Source: Microdochium bolleyi (lineage: Eukaryota > Ascomycota > Sordariomycetes > Xylariales > Microdochiaceae). From it: a stretch of 64,000 bases of DNA. The stretch is taken from the NCBI GenBank assembly GCA_001566295.1, contig KQ964248.1, positions 1,860,001 through 1,924,000 on the forward strand, in the 5' to 3' direction. The notes beneath the pieces were generated by a model, which did not search any database, was not told the origin of the DNA, and saw nothing but the letters and a program-made list of their open reading frames with translations. A program made the translations under genes and the position numbers. Positions 11,052 to 24,846 of the stretch are shown piece after piece (the first letter of the stretch is position 1; each line of letters starts with the position of its first letter).

Positions 11052-13105
11052 ACGGAAAATGTTAGAAACCGTGTATGTAATGGTTCCTAGCGCACGAGTG
11101 ACGATGATGTTGAGGTGATGTCGGGGACCCTTGAATGCGAGCAACCTTGCTGTCTTCGCAACATACTTGCAGAGCGTGTCTGCGTCGTAGATGCAATGTA
11201 GCACCGTTATGGCAGCGATAGAGTCAAATGTGAGACTGCGCAGATCGCTGCTGCAGAAGGCCGTTGCGTATCATACTGGGAACGAGGAACTCTATGCGTA
11301 ACACGAAAACTTCCCATCACAAGATGTTGGATATTCAAACAATGTCTGAACATTGGAATGGTTGACCATGCCACTCTTGTCACAGTCACAGCAGCAGCTA
11401 TGAGATGAACACATATAGGTCGCAAGTTCATGATCGTAGTGATATGCCTAGTTTGTCGGGCAGCTCACGATTGGAGTCTCGTTTGACACCTCCTGATACT
11501 TGCAAGTCACTTTGAAGGTAATGATCAAGTGCCTACTCAACACCCTGGCGGCCAGTTTGGAAAAGTCATATCATGTCAGAATTTTGATACATGGCTTGTG
11601 ACCCTGGTACTTATTTTGAGATCGAGGAAAACAGATGAGAGAGTGTTCAGCAACAACGATATCCATGCCCACCATGACCGGTGAGACGACTCCGCGTGAC
11701 TAAGTCTGCCAGTGGTGCTGCTTCTGCTGGCATCGGTATGAACCCTTTTCTCCGCCGCTGGCTGGCGTCAAGGGTGGCCGTGAACTGCTATCACGTTGCC
11801 ATTGGGTTACGGACGTTTGTACGCTTTCATCAACCCCGTATTGCGTAGGGTTCTCTCTTCCGACGACAAGCAAGGACACCCCCAAGCCCTGTCCCAGCCC
11901 CATACGCCACACAGACATCTACACACCTGCCACATCTTGTGGCGTGCACCAACGACGACCCATGCGTGGTGAGATAGGGTGTGAGAGAAGCCCGTCCGGC
12001 CCCCTAACAGAAGATGACTGCTCGTTCAGGAAATAAGGCCCAAGCCCTAGGCACGCCTCAAGGTGCCTCCCGCTCGGCACCGCTAACTTAGGACCCCCTC
12101 AGGGCCCAGGGCCAGGGGCGGGGGGCTTTTCCCCCGGTTCTGCTGGGAACGTCGGCTAGACGGCGCGGGGACCCGGAGACTCCCGACGCAGTAACTCGTC
12201 TATCCTCGCTTGGCTGCTGCTGCTGTATCTCATCCAGAGCGGTAGACCAACGTAAGCGAGAGAGGAGGGAAGGCATCACAATCGTTAACGAGCTTGGGGC
12301 TCGAGGGCCAGGGATGTTGCCTATCAGCACTGTGTCTGGATGTTGTCCAGCATCCGCACACCTCTCGCTGTTTTGGAAGCCACTGAGCGACTGGCATCGC
12401 CACTGCTTCTCGGCACTCTGCTCCAGGCCCCCAATGGCTTCCTTTATCTCTCCTCTCCCCCCATGTTCTGTTTGTCGCACATACCAGACATAAGTCCACC
12501 AATGGTGTGTAGCCATTGGTGCTGCTCACTCTGGTCCGGGCACAACAAAGTTGACCAGATGCGGTAATTTGGTCCCAGCCCTCACGCAACGATGACGCTG
12601 GCCTTTGGACGAAAGCTCTTCGGCACGGATGCTCATTAGAGCGATAGCCACTGCCGTGATGGGCTGCAAATAGCTCTTGGTTATTGATAAGACACCCGGG
12701 ATATTGATGATGATCGGAGGTCCCACATGGTAACATTGCATTTTGCAGAAGACTCTCCTTCTGCCGCATGGATGGACCTCGATACAACTCTGACAGCTAT
12801 TGTGATGGATTTGGAGTAGGTAGCTGAGACGGATCGACCCCCCCTCCCCCCAGCCTCATCCGTTTTGTTAACAGGCCATGGTATAGACTACATTGGATTC
12901 TATTTTCGCTCAGGAGCCGGCCGCGGCCCCCCCTCCCGTCCGCCTCGAGACCCTGGCGACAGGTCAGATGTGCTCCGTAAGTGGACCAACGACACCTGCT
13001 GGGTTGGAGAGAGGCGAATCCAGAAAGCCGGGTACGTCGTAGGTAATGATGGGCTTCCATCAATCAGACGACGCAGGCACTGCCCCGATATGCGCACGCC
13101 CTTCT

Positions 13106-13129
13106 CACACACACACACACACACACACA
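13106..13129. repeat. (CA)12 microsatellite
   Basis: Uninterrupted CA dinucleotides between genes. Confidence 0.95.
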
Positions 13130-13361
13130 TGACGACTCCGGAGGGTAGCACCACGACGGGCTTCTGACGTGGTTCCATCGGATCTTTGTTCGACGTTGCT
13201 TTTGCGTTCCATTATTTCTTTCCCGTTCCGACCGTTGGGACCCCGCACGCGCGACTTTGCGAAACGGCCCCCAGGTGACATCGTGCCGGCCTCGAGGGTT
13301 GAGCGCAGAGACAGCGATAGGGAGGAGGTGGTGCTGCTGCTCTGGACACAACGCACGCACG

Positions 13362-13365
<4 letters not shown>

Positions 13366-13397
<32 letters not shown>
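13366..13397. repeat. (CA)16 microsatellite
   Basis: Second uninterrupted CA run, about 240 bp from the first, preceded by imperfect CGCACGCACGCTCG. Confidence 0.95.
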
Positions 13398-13399
<2 letters not shown>

Positions 13400-16300
13400 G
13401 TCCATAATGGCGTGTGTGCCACTTGCCGAGCGATTGACGCATGCGATCTGGCGCCGGCAGGGATGCACGGAAACGAGGGCTGCCGCGGCCGCACAGGCAG
13501 GCCAGGGATTGGCAATGCGACATGTTGGCCAGCAGGTCATCAGCCAACCAGGTGATGACCCCCCTGCGTGCCTCCACCCACAGAGCAGCTTGCGCATGGT
13601 CCTTTGGAAACCGGATCGGCTGCGTGCTCCAGCTGCTGGGCAGAGACGGGGTTGGCCCGAAGAGCCATGCTTGTGTTGGCTGTGATGTCGCGATGTTGCA
13701 ATGCAGACAGGACAGCCAGCCGATCGGCAATGTCGTCCCTCCCTGCGGAGCTGCGCGCGCAGAAAACATCGTGAAAAGAGACTGAGGGCATTGCCGGGTT
13801 CCAGCCAAGGTTCACGCGTCGGACTCTCGTAAGGGCCTTAACTCCGGGGCTCCTGGTCGGTACGGAGTACGTAGTATGCTGTCATCTGTATCGGCTCTGT
13901 CCCGCTGGGCACAGGGATATTTGCCGAGACGCTCTCGCTCGATAATGTCAACACTTTGCGTAAAGCCAAGGAGACCACCTCACAACCATGAAGATGGGAT
14001 TCAGCACAGTGTGTTGCCTGTCAGTTGGAGAGGATGGCGGTCGTCAGCCACTGCCGCATCTCAGGAGAGACCCCTCCCCTGAGAGTCTAGATATTGTGGT
14101 TGGTCGGTGATCGCAAGTGACCGACAATCCATACGCCAGATCAGCCAGCGGAGGCACTGCCGACGGACCAGGCCGAAGCCTTCATCCGTCACAATGACCT
14201 GATTCCCATAAAGCCAGCTTCGTATGGCGATTGTGGCTGCGAGGTCATCTGCCGGTGAGGCTGTCCATCTCGGCCCTTTTTCGACGACACAGGATTTCCC
14301 TTTTAGGCTCCCCATCCGGTATCCGCCGTCCGGGGCCGTGACGCAACTCGGGCGAGTCGTTGATCCTGACTGGCCGGGCCAGGAGACACGCATGCAATAC
14401 GTTGGACTACCTACTGCCCTATCTGAACACGCGCGAGAGTGTCAGGCCCCTCGCCCTGGTCGGTCTGGGATGTAACCCAACCGCATCTCGGACGCCATCG
14501 TTGCCCAATCAGCGCGCCGGGGCCTTCTCAGCTCTGCACAATGTTGCATGTTTGTGGTCAGCAAGCCTCGTCTGCTGCGTCGAGGGGTGGGAAGTGTGCG
14601 GCCGCCGCACGCGCAATCCAGGGATGTCACCCACCCCAACGATCAAACATCTTTTTTGACGCACGGCGCCTCTCTCTTCCGGCAGTCATGTGCGACCGCC
14701 CGGCTGCTTCAGCGGCGTGCGTGCGTGACGTGACGGACAGGCGCTCGCATTCCTGGGGTGGAGGCTGCCAGAGAGGCTCGCTTTCGCTTGCTTCCGAAAG
14801 AAGCACAGGCAATCAAGGGTTCCTCGAGTATCAGATTGATGAGGAGCCAGATTGCATCGCCCGGAGCCATCTTCCCGCGCGCTACCGTGCCGCAATGTCG
14901 GTTATCCGCGCTGTGCTGGTGCGTTGGAGACGATTGTTGCCACTTTCCGATCGTATGAAATCGTTCGAACCGTCCGATCAGTGCGCCTTGGGGTTGCCCA
15001 ACCACCCCTCAGCCCATGCCATGTGTAACATTGTGCACGTAGAAGTGCCGGGAGCCCCATGGGCCACCGCCGTTGGACCGGTCTTGGCTACCACTTTTGG
15101 CTCTACGTCGAGGACCGCACCCACATCCCGGAGCACCAGAAAATGCCGTGATGCAGTGACGGACTCATGTTGGTAGTGGCGTCTTCCAGGAGCATAGCGT
15201 GGATTGGTGGACGGACCACCCGAGAGCTGCCTGGCTCACCTGAGCAAGAGAGCCTCATTACGCAGGACGACCCATCATTGGCCGCCTGACCACCTAGTTT
15301 GGAGGACCATGTCGGGGGAAGCACGCTGGTCCCTGTGAATGGAACTCAAACCGAGAAGGACGGGGCCGGAAGACACATGGTTGCCAGGAACCCACGTCCC
15401 AGAACCTTGCCGGGCAAGCCAGGCCATACTGCGTAGCTGCAGGGGCAGGTCATCGACGGGGGGCTAACATGGGAACCGAGTGCCTGTCAGAAACTCTTTG
15501 GATAAACCCCCAATCGGGCATTAGAACTTTGTCAATAGTGTGGGGTCCCCATCACAAATCCGGGACGAGCAGGTTGACGGCTCAACTCTACCCACGTCAA
15601 CCGGCTGACTGGGTAGGCGAAATGGTCGTACATATGCACATGATGGTGACTTGGCGCGCCAATGCTCGCAACTTCGAGGTAGGGTCTTCGGGTCACAAGC
15701 CGTCAAGCGCGGCCCATAGCAAGTGTGCCTGGCCGTTCTGGGATCTGGGATCAGAGATACCACGAGTCCCGATCGCGGGTTGCGCTTTGAATACCCGAGC
15801 ACGCTAGCAATGAGCCTGATCTCGCCTCGGCGCCCAGGGAGCTCTTGAGCCGCGCGTGCAGTTCGGACGAGGATGGGTTTTCTCTCGGGATGAAGACCCT
15901 ACGCATGAGAGCGGCGCCAGGCGGCTATGTGGGTCGCGGCTGTTGTTCTGTGACGGACGAGATCCTTGGCCGGCAAGGTTGGGAGCAAGTTAACATTGTG
16001 GCAGTGCCCAGATAGCCGTATTGTTGCTGCCTGGTACGACGTCGAGCGGCGGGTGCACCGCACCGGAACAAGCCATCCACTGCCGCGAGTGGATGCAGCA
16101 GGGGGATGCGATTCGACGCACAACATGCGCCAGGAGAGGACTACATCACCCAAGGGCGGGTCGGAGCTTCGGGAAATCAGAGCAGTCTCGTTCTGAGGAC
16201 GAGGACAGAGGAGTCGTCCAGGCTGTTGGACTGACAAGATCCCATGGCCGCAAAGTTAAAAGACAAAGAAGGGACAAGAGGCACGCCTCGGCATTGGGGT

Positions 16301-17229
16301 TTTAGCGCACCCACCCAGGGAACTGGGGTCCAACCCGCAAGGACCAGGGTACCACTCTGGAAGGAAGGGCGAAGCTGCCAAATGAGGAGGAACAGTTCCA
16401 GCGTGACAGCCAGGATGGAGCTGGCTGGGGTTTCGCAGTGCACATTCGTCCGGCCGATAAGAAGCGTCTCGTACGGGAGAGTCGTCCGTGGAGCAGGGTG
16501 TCCCGCATGCGTGATATCCGAGCCTCGCCAGGTTCACTCCATCACGGCCAGCCAAGAAGCGATGTCCACGGGGTGTGGGTGTCCTGATAGCCCGGTTAAA
16601 CAGAATCCTTCGGCGGCGGTGGTAAGCATATCCCATGTCAGTGTGCAACATTGCCATGATGACTCCCGCTAGAGCCTGGCAACTCGTGACAGGCCGAGCT
16701 GCGTTCACTGCAATGAACTGGTCGAGACTCCCCGCATCGTTAGCCACGAATCCCAGCAGCCACTTTGTAATTCATCTGATGTGATCCTGCGAGCTGGTCG
16801 CTCGAGATAGCCGGACCACTGATAGACTGGCCCCCTTCAATCAGGCAACCTTGCCGAGACGAAGTTCGAATGCTGTCACAACTTGGAACTATCAAAGGGC
16901 CACATGGTGTCAGGACCCGAAATAGCTGTTTACAGTCGTATGAGGGTTTCGAGGCAGCCTGGGTGCTGGTGATGATGGCTGATGGATATGTTCAATCGTG
17001 TTTTTGTGCTCCTTTGCAAGCCTTCGTAATATGTACATTGAATGATAAATGGACAGCCCACGTGGCATGTACTCTGGTATATATCCTCCACTCATGCGTG
17101 AAATGTTGCTGAGAACGCCGGAAAATGCAAGTCTTGAGAAGGCAAAGTTTATACACGTGTATCGCATCAAGGATGACTTAATCTCTGTAGAGTCGACTGC
17201 AAGGAGTTGCTATGCCAAGAGAGGTGTGA

Positions 17230-18792
17230 TCATTGCTGCCATGGTCTCCTCCGTAGGTCTTCTGATAGACGGGGCAGCTCCCTGTTCGGGTCCGCTCTGC
17301 TTTCTACCCTGGTCTGGTCGTGCCAGGGGATCGCTGGCCGAACAAGATCTTGGTCCTTCGTGAGTGGGGATAGAGCTTGTGCCGAGGGCGGTGCGTATCG
17401 TTCGTAATCTAGGACTACCCTCTTGCTCGGGTGAGGCTCCGCCAGATGTGTAGAGCTGGCAACACGCTTCAATGTGCTTGTTTTGGGCGACACAGACTCG
17501 AATGACTCAGATCTTCTCCGGTGCGCATCCTCCAGTTGCTGTCGATGTGCCGCCGGCCTCGACTCCTCTGTTTCGCGAGCTGGAGATGCACCAGGTGAGG
17601 TGTTGTGTCCTCCACGAGGTCTACGTGAATCTGTTAGTCTGCTAGTCTTATATGCCGCAATTTAGGTTTGTGCTTACGCGTTCTTGAAGCGACACACCCT
17701 GCCGAACTTTTCACACTGAACGCAGCGCGGGAAGTCTGGATCGCACTTGATCTTCTTCTCGCGGCATGTCAAGCATGCAATCGCAAGCCGCTTACGAGGC
17801 TTCCCAGCTTTGGTGACTCCCCAGTGTGCGTTGACCTGCTCCCCATCAATGATGGCCTTGCAATGTGTGCCATCATCATAAAAGAAGCAGAGTCCTTCAC
17901 CTGGAACCTCGCTCTGCCGCAAGAATCGGGGCAGAAAGTGCGTGCCCGTCCAGATCTTGGGTCCTAGTCCGTCTTTGACAGGAAGACCCTCCGGAGAAGC
18001 GGCTGTCGCCCCGACATCCAGTGAGGCAGGCGCTCTCTCGCTTTGCGCTGGTGGCGGCTGTACGTGGCTCTGGTCCCTGTAGCCGACGCTGCTGGCTTCA
18101 TAACCAGTCCTCGGTGGGTACGGAAGTCTTTCTGCTCCTGGGCGGTATGGAGTGGAAGCCTCACTGGTGCTCAGAACATAATCCGGTCGTCGGCTCTCAG
18201 ATTGGCTGGAGTAGGACCACCGTGTTGATGTGAGCGAGTCTTGACGAGACTCGCGATGGGATGAGACCGATTCGCGTGGCCTCCCAGGTGACAGCGGGCC
18301 CGGGAAATGCAGCAAGCCACTAGAGTGCCGTTCGTGGTCCGATCTTACGGAGGCAGCATAGCTGCTTCTAGGTGCCACGGTGGAAGGGAAGTAGGACGTT
18401 GACAGAGACCTCTGTGAGCTGGTCGTCGACGCTGGGCGATCCAGAGGGGAGCGAGAAGGACCAGCTAGCGGGCTTGGAGCGTGAAGCGGCCGGATCTGAC
18501 TTGGTGGTCGGCCGAAGAGACTGTTGAGAGACGGGAGCCGTTGGATAGCTGCAGCGGCGGAATCGTCTCTGGCCTTGGGGTAAGCCTCGCTCGTCGTCCT
18601 CGAGGACATATCAGTCCTGGTGCTGGGAGCATAGTTGGTCATTGGAGGCGACACGGGGGCGCGCGAAACCCAGAGGCGATCTTCCGATGCCTTGGCTGCG
18701 TGAGTAGGCACGTAAGGGCCCATGTGCTCGGGAGGAGGAGTGTCGGGCGAAGCGGAGGGGCGGGTAGGAGCTGGCTGCAAGACTATCCCCAT
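17230..18792 (-). CDS. Zn2Cys6 (Gal4-type) regulator with C-terminal zinc cluster, 501 aa
   Basis: Two exons, 18792-17678 and 17620-17230 (minus strand), separated by a 57-nt GT-AG intron. Residues 340-367 carry a perfect CX2CX6CX6CX2CX6C cluster (Cys340, 343, 350, 357, 360, 367) with the usual basic spacer REKKIK, predicting a binuclear zinc DNA-binding domain. Just before it lies a conserved-looking segment (FFYDDGTHCKAIIDGE, then HWGVTKAGKPRKRLA) that I recall from a fungal subfamily in which the cluster also sits late in the protein. The first ~290 residues are Ser/Pro/Arg-rich and probably disordered; the last ~130 are polar and charged. No fungal-specific middle homology domain is visible. 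Target genes are unknown and I do not assign a name. The gene is isolated: 6.2 kb free downstream and 11.9 kb free upstream, the arrangement often seen for developmentally regulated fungal regulators. Confidence 0.85.
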
Positions 18793-21700
18793 TGAGTTGA
18801 CAGTAGTAAGAATCCTCTCAGAGCTGTTGCATGTCCATTCCTGGGTTCCAAATGGCGGCGGGCTAATACTCTTGGGAATGTCTGTCGGTGCCGCGAGTAT
18901 TATCGTTCTGCCAGAGGTTCACTTGGCGGCGCAGAGGCAGCTGTCAGCCGTCGTGGTTTGCTTGGGGGTCCAAATCTGCCGCGTCGAGCCGAAGATCGAT
19001 TCGAGATGAGCAGAGGAGGGGGAGATGTGATTGAGAAGGGGCTGCTTGGAATGAAGTATTGCCGCGCATAGAGATAGCACTACCGCAGCACTACCGGGGA
19101 CTATCATGTGGGAAAGACATCTGGACGTGCCGCCTTGGCGCCGGGGGGGCAAGCCGTTCGGCCTTTGCAGGGCCGGCCATCCATGTCCTGGGAGGAGGGG
19201 GGGCGTGTCCTGGAAACCGCACACCCGAACATGACAGCCCTGGCTCGCCTGGAAGGCTCGCAGCTGAGGACGGGGCCCCTGCAGGCCGAGGCGATGCACA
19301 ATGACAGGATGGTGCCAGACCCGCCAGGCAAAGTTCCTGCGGTCTCGGTGGGGACTACGGTACTGCTCGCCGAGTGGTGCGTGGGGACACTCGGGGACTG
19401 TGCAGGAAGCTCGACAACCTTGTCAGACTGGCCTGGATCTGCGCCGCGCTTGTGGTCTGGAGAATTGCAAGATGTCGCAACCCAGATGGGCCTCCCTGGG
19501 TGGCCCGTTGCCAATACCCTCCGTCGTGTTCGAATTTCGCGAGCATCATGGCGGCGATGACAGTACAGTAGTGGCAGCGGCAAGTCTTTTTACGCCAATA
19601 GCTCTGAAGACCACAGGCTCGCCCAGCGTGGTTAGGGATGAAGAGGTGCTGTCCTGAGCACCCAAGCAACAGGGGCATCCAGACTGACTCGCTATTCCGC
19701 AGGTGATTGTAGGCAGAACCTACCCATTTACCAGAGATGACTTGCCGAAACCTGCACCAGCAGCGCCCGTCAGGTTCTGCAGACAGGGGGACTTCGTGTC
19801 TGTCCTTGTTGGGCAGCATGGGAACAGTTGACATGCTTCGGTGCTTGATGGTGGCCTTGTCACTGTCCAAAGAACCTTTTCCAAATACGCCGCCTGTGAA
19901 ACCATAATTGCGCGCTGAGCCACGATTAGCGGATGGGTATCCTCAGACCAAGCTCATCAGCCATCGAGCGTGTAGCTCAATTCCATGTACACTTCGTGTG
20001 TGAACGCAGCCCTCGATGACATTCCAGCCACTCGAAGGACTAGTCGATGTCAAATGATGTCAAATGAACGCACGACGCCTTGTATTGCGGGTCCAGCCAA
20101 GATGGTGTTGTTTGTGCGTGTGGGCATGACATCGGAGACGGCCGCGATATATGGACCGGCTGATAGCAGCGTCTTGAGACTGCCGAAGGAGTGGGGCAAA
20201 TGGGACGCACTTCGGTTCTGCAAACGTGGCTGCCAATCCAAAAGAGGCCTTCGGGCTTCGTGACCCTGTCACGAGCAAGTCCCGCGCTGCGTACGCAAGA
20301 AGGGACAGCACGTACTCCGTACGTGCCAACTGTCAACGGTCAACCTTGCTTGCGTGGAGGAGTTCCTCGACTACGTAGGCTGTGGTCCGACAAGGAGGGC
20401 CTCGATTCCCGAGTCACGAAGTCAGACTGGTGGAGCATGCCGGGAATTGACACATAGTGGCTTGTGGTCGTTCGTCACTTACAGCCATTCGGCTCGCCCC
20501 CAATGGGCGAGAGGGATTTGACCAACATGACTTGGCTAGCTTTGCTGCTAGAGTGTCCGCTGTACATCTTAAAGGTAGTCAGGGATAGTCAAGGACAAAG
20601 AGAGAAGCGGGGTCTCGATACTGGTGGCGGAGAGCGGGAGAGTGTGTGCCGATGCACTCTGAGCGTTCACAAGTGCTGCGAGCTCCTGCAGAGGCTTTGT
20701 TGGTTGGCCCGAATTGTAGCATGCTCCAGTGCTTTCAGGTTTGCACGCCCAGGGACCCAAGGAAACGATGCTCCTGAGGAGGTGGAGACAATAAGAGCGA
20801 ACCAAACCAACACAGGGGTCCATGGGTGTGAGATTGATAGCAGGTCGGTCGTGTGGCTGCTTGTGGGAACCCCGGCAGTGACTGTGCCGCCGGCATTTGG
20901 AAACCTTCCAGACTAGCATCTCTCCTAAGCCTGCGGATGGTTTGCGGTTCGATCGTGGTGCGGTTCAGGGAGCTCAATACTGTTACTGCACTGCACCTGG
21001 CGTTCTCGGCAGTCAGCCTTGTGGCATTTGTACACGACCTTGACGACAGCCGTCCGAAGGAGTTGTGCGTACTCGGTAGCACGCCTTAGAACGGGCCCAA
21101 GGCGCGACCTCTTTTCTCCGCCCGGCAATATCTGGGGTCGAAGATCGACTGGTACCCGCTCGCTAACAAGATCCACGATTCGGACTCGGGGGGACGTGAT
21201 TGGCCAGGGAACGGGACGGCCGTGGCTTGCAAATGAGTTGGTGCTTGCGGCAATTCCGATGGCGGGTATTCCGTACTCCGTCGGGAGCGTGGCGTGGACG
21301 GAGGTCGGAGGAATCTTTCAACAAATCATGTTGTCCGGGACGACGAAGTCGGATCTCGGCGTCACAATGTGGCGGCCGCTGCCCGTCGACACGGCAGTTG
21401 GCGTTGGCATGCATGGACTGGCACGGGAGCATGTCGAGAGAGCTCTGATCTGTTGTTCGACCTGGCTGCGAGCAGCATGCACCTGCCCGTCCGCGGCCAG
21501 CCCCGCGCCCTCCCTCGGTCTCAGGTCAACACCCGTGCAATTCATACTTGCGTTTGTCCATGTGCCGGGCTGCTTCCAGATTCAACGGTGCTTGCCGGAC
21601 CTTGGGATCTGGAACAGGCCACACACGGCCACGTGCGCTGCCTCGATCGGGTATTCAGGTTTGGCGAGCTCCTCCCGCCCGTCTCACGGTTACAACGTTG

Positions 21701-24700
21701 CGCAGCGGAGTAATGCTCGGGAGTCGTTCAGGTAAGGACGGCGCGCACAACAAGTTTGGGTTGCGTTTACTGATCGCCTCTGTAGGAGCCTCCAGAGGTC
21801 GCCTATTGTTGGCTCACGAGCCCATACTCGGCAAACTCTGTACAGAGAACCAGGGTGCGGGACACAGTAGCCAAGTCCAACATGCATCTTAGCAAAGTGT
21901 TCCTAAGAACATTCTCCACACGGCACTTGCTGCAGGGCGAACCGGCATTCTGGATCTTAAACACCCTGTCGAGGCCTGTCTCTGCACCCACCCAAGCCAC
22001 ACATGAGCTGACCCCGAGCCTGCCGTGTTTTAGCGCCGGAACGGATGCCACGACTGCCGCATTCCCGATGTCGTAAGGAACTTTGGCACCTCCAGATTAC
22101 GATTTCAAGCTGCCACGACACATTGCCCTTGCGCAGTTGCTTACATCTAGAGGACCTTCAGGATGGAGCCAGGGGGCTTCCTCTTTGATAGCCACGCTGA
22201 CCCTGAAAGCCATCCTCTCTCTGCGCCTCCTTCCCGTTTTCGAATGACCAGTGGCCTCAGATCATATTTTCCATGAAGGACCCTGCTGCAACACGCCCAG
22301 AGTACAGTGGTCGAGTTGGCGGTGCTATCAAGCCCCACGCAGCACGTATGCAGGGATCCATGCAAGCGATTATCTCGGCATCGTTCACGACCCACTCTCA
22401 TCGTACGGTCGCAGGGTCATGTCTGTGGCTCTCCTGACACCAGCCCTATTGTGCTGTGCCTGGACCCTGGCACTGTCGAGCAAGGCATGTGAAAGGTCAG
22501 CCAAGATGCTGAGCTGAATACCTGCCCCAACTGCTACCGGCTTTCGATGTGTTCGATCCCAGTTGCCTACACAAAGAATGCCTTGAGGGCACTGACTCCT
22601 CCGATGCAAGCGCATCCGAGACGGCCGCGCCAACGCATCACAAGCAACAGTCACGTTCTCGATAGGACGTCTGCGAATGTGGAAGTGTCTGAATCGAGCC
22701 GGTTCTCACCGGGCCCACAGCCTTGAAACTTCCAAACGCAAGAAGTCGAAAGCAGGGTCAATCCAGGGAATCCCCTTTCAAGGGTCACTCCAAGCTTTTT
22801 ACTGCGCACTCTCGCTACTGCAGGTCGATGTGCTTCACTCACGACCACATCTTGGGTCCCTTGTTCCGGGCCCGGCTCAAGCTCCGCAGTTTCAGGGCTC
22901 ATCGCAAAAATGTCCCACTTGTTGCGGACAAAGGCAGGCGGTGCAGACGACGCACGTAGTACGCAACGGCATGCTTTCATGCAAGGTGATGATCGGAGGA
23001 GAAAATTGCTGAGGTGATGCAACCTTTTTCCTAGCACATGCAAAGGTCGCAGCCGAGGCCAGGCACACTATGCCAGACATGCACTGATCACCAGGACAAA
23101 GACAAAGGCTTGACGTGGTTCCTTCGCCGCAGTGCGATGACCGATAGCAGCTCTGCATTGTCGACATGAATATATCGAGACGCGATCGGGAGTCAAGTGT
23201 CAGCGAGAGTTTGTCTGTATGAAGTCAAACAAGCCAAACTGTCTCCTCGTGTTATTCCCTGACCCCGTCCCTACCACCAGGAACAGCGGCCCTTCAGCCG
23301 ATCAACCATGTCCATGTCCCACTTTTCGTTCGACGTCGTGTTCACAGTCTCATGTGTCCATCCACAAGGAGCACCGGTTACCAAAACGCCTCAGCAGCAC
23401 GGGCCGGCCCCACCGCCACCAAATCGAGAACACCAGTTCAATGTTGCGACTGCTTGAAACACGAAAGGCATGGCGGCATGCGGAGGTGATATCCCTGTTG
23501 TCCATCGATTCGAGCTCCAGCGGCTGCCCAGCTCAGACTTCTGTGCTATTTCGTCCGGACAATACGACCCGGCCATGACCAAGCACGAGCCTCAGTTGAA
23601 CTAGCTAACTCCGTGAGCTGGACCAGGGAGGTTTTACAACAAATCCAATGCCTAGGACCCCAAACAGGTCGGCTCGCCCAAGAAGTTGCAAACACTGGCA
23701 GCCCGGCCTAGCTCCTGGAAGCTGCGAGCTAACTGTTGAGCGGTGGAGACAACGACCGATCAGTAGCCGCACCGAAGCGCGCATCCTGTCCCTCCCCGGA
23801 GTCTTTGCGAGTGGCAGAATACAGGGTGCTAAGCGTACCTTAGCCACGGGCGAATACAGCGGCTGACTTGCCAGGTACGGCGACAACACCATCGACGAGC
23901 AGTGTCCTCGCCACTAGTGGTCATTATTGATTGTGTCCCATTGGCCACTTGTTGCACAAGACGGGCTGCACCGCCTCGCAGCATTCCACTCTGGCGGTAA
24001 TTTAGCCGGCACCTGTGATCAGGCATGTTCCGAATTACCACTGGCGTGTTGCAACATTACTGCCGCACAAACAGTTGCAGGGCGTGGGGCAGGACGGAAG
24101 TCGTCTCTGGTTCCACCCACACCCTTCGTAAGGGCTCTCGCTTGCAGGGCACTAACAACAACCACCTCATCCTCATCCCGTCATAGTGGATGTTCTAGCA
24201 CCAAATGCGGAACAGTCTCGCCAATTCCAACCACTGAGGCCCAGGCCAAGCCGCCAGCAGGCGCAATGAGTGCCCGTCGGATGCCTGCCGAGACACTCGA
24301 CACTTTTCCAAACCCCTCTCGACGTAGGCCGGTAGGTAAGTCTCCGGAGCTGAAGAGACCCAAGATATGGGCCGAGCGTCCCGAGAGTTTCTCAGGCCCG
24401 ATGAGCAAATCCTTTTTCAAAGTCCGCGCTGTGGCGCCGACTACATGCCTCGCTCCCGCCACGGCAGGACGATGCTCGGGGATTATTGTCCGTGGCCGTC
24501 GGAGTGTCTTGCTCGGGAATATGATGGTGGGGTGACGGGGGGCCAGCGGGTCCTGGCCAAGGCGCGCCAGCACAGCAATCGTGCAATCTTTAGCGAAGTC
24601 GAGGGCCAATTTTCCCAAGCACGCCACGACAAGAAAAGTTCCAGACAAAAGGGGCGGCGATCTTGTGGCTCGCTAGTCTTGCCGAAATAGTCGTAGCCTC

Positions 24701-24830
24701 GTGGGAGAGCCTTTGGGCAAATGTCGGCCGCGCTCTCTGGGGGCACTAGGAATCGGTAGTTCCAACGTGCGCGCTACTGCCGAGTCCGACCCGTTGATCT
24801 GTCGGGAAGCTGGACCATGCTCGAGCTCAA

Positions 24831-24846
24831 CCCCCCCCCCCCCCCC
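24831..24846. repeat. Homopolymer C16
   Basis: Sixteen consecutive C bases, preceded by AGCTCAA. Length in the read may be inexact because homopolymers are prone to sequencing error. Confidence 0.9.

Larger units (their letters stand above)
11052..17229. other. 6.2 kb gene-free stretch
   Basis: Between the convergent ends of MAU2 (+) and the Zn2Cys6 gene (-). Open frames reach about 245 codons but overlap on several frames and both strands. They are rich in Cys, Trp, Arg and Ser, lack domain signals and show no convincing exon chain. It contains two CA repeats (13106-13129, 13366-13397) and a TACGGAGTAC motif at 13861. No tRNA or 5S rRNA was recognised. It may hold non-coding transcripts or eroded transposon DNA; I cannot tell which. 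Confidence 0.55.

Noticed and set aside
14439..15176. 245-codon plus-strand frame in the first desert
   Set aside because: Cys/Arg/Ser-rich, overlapped by other frames on both strands, no domain or plausible exon neighbours.
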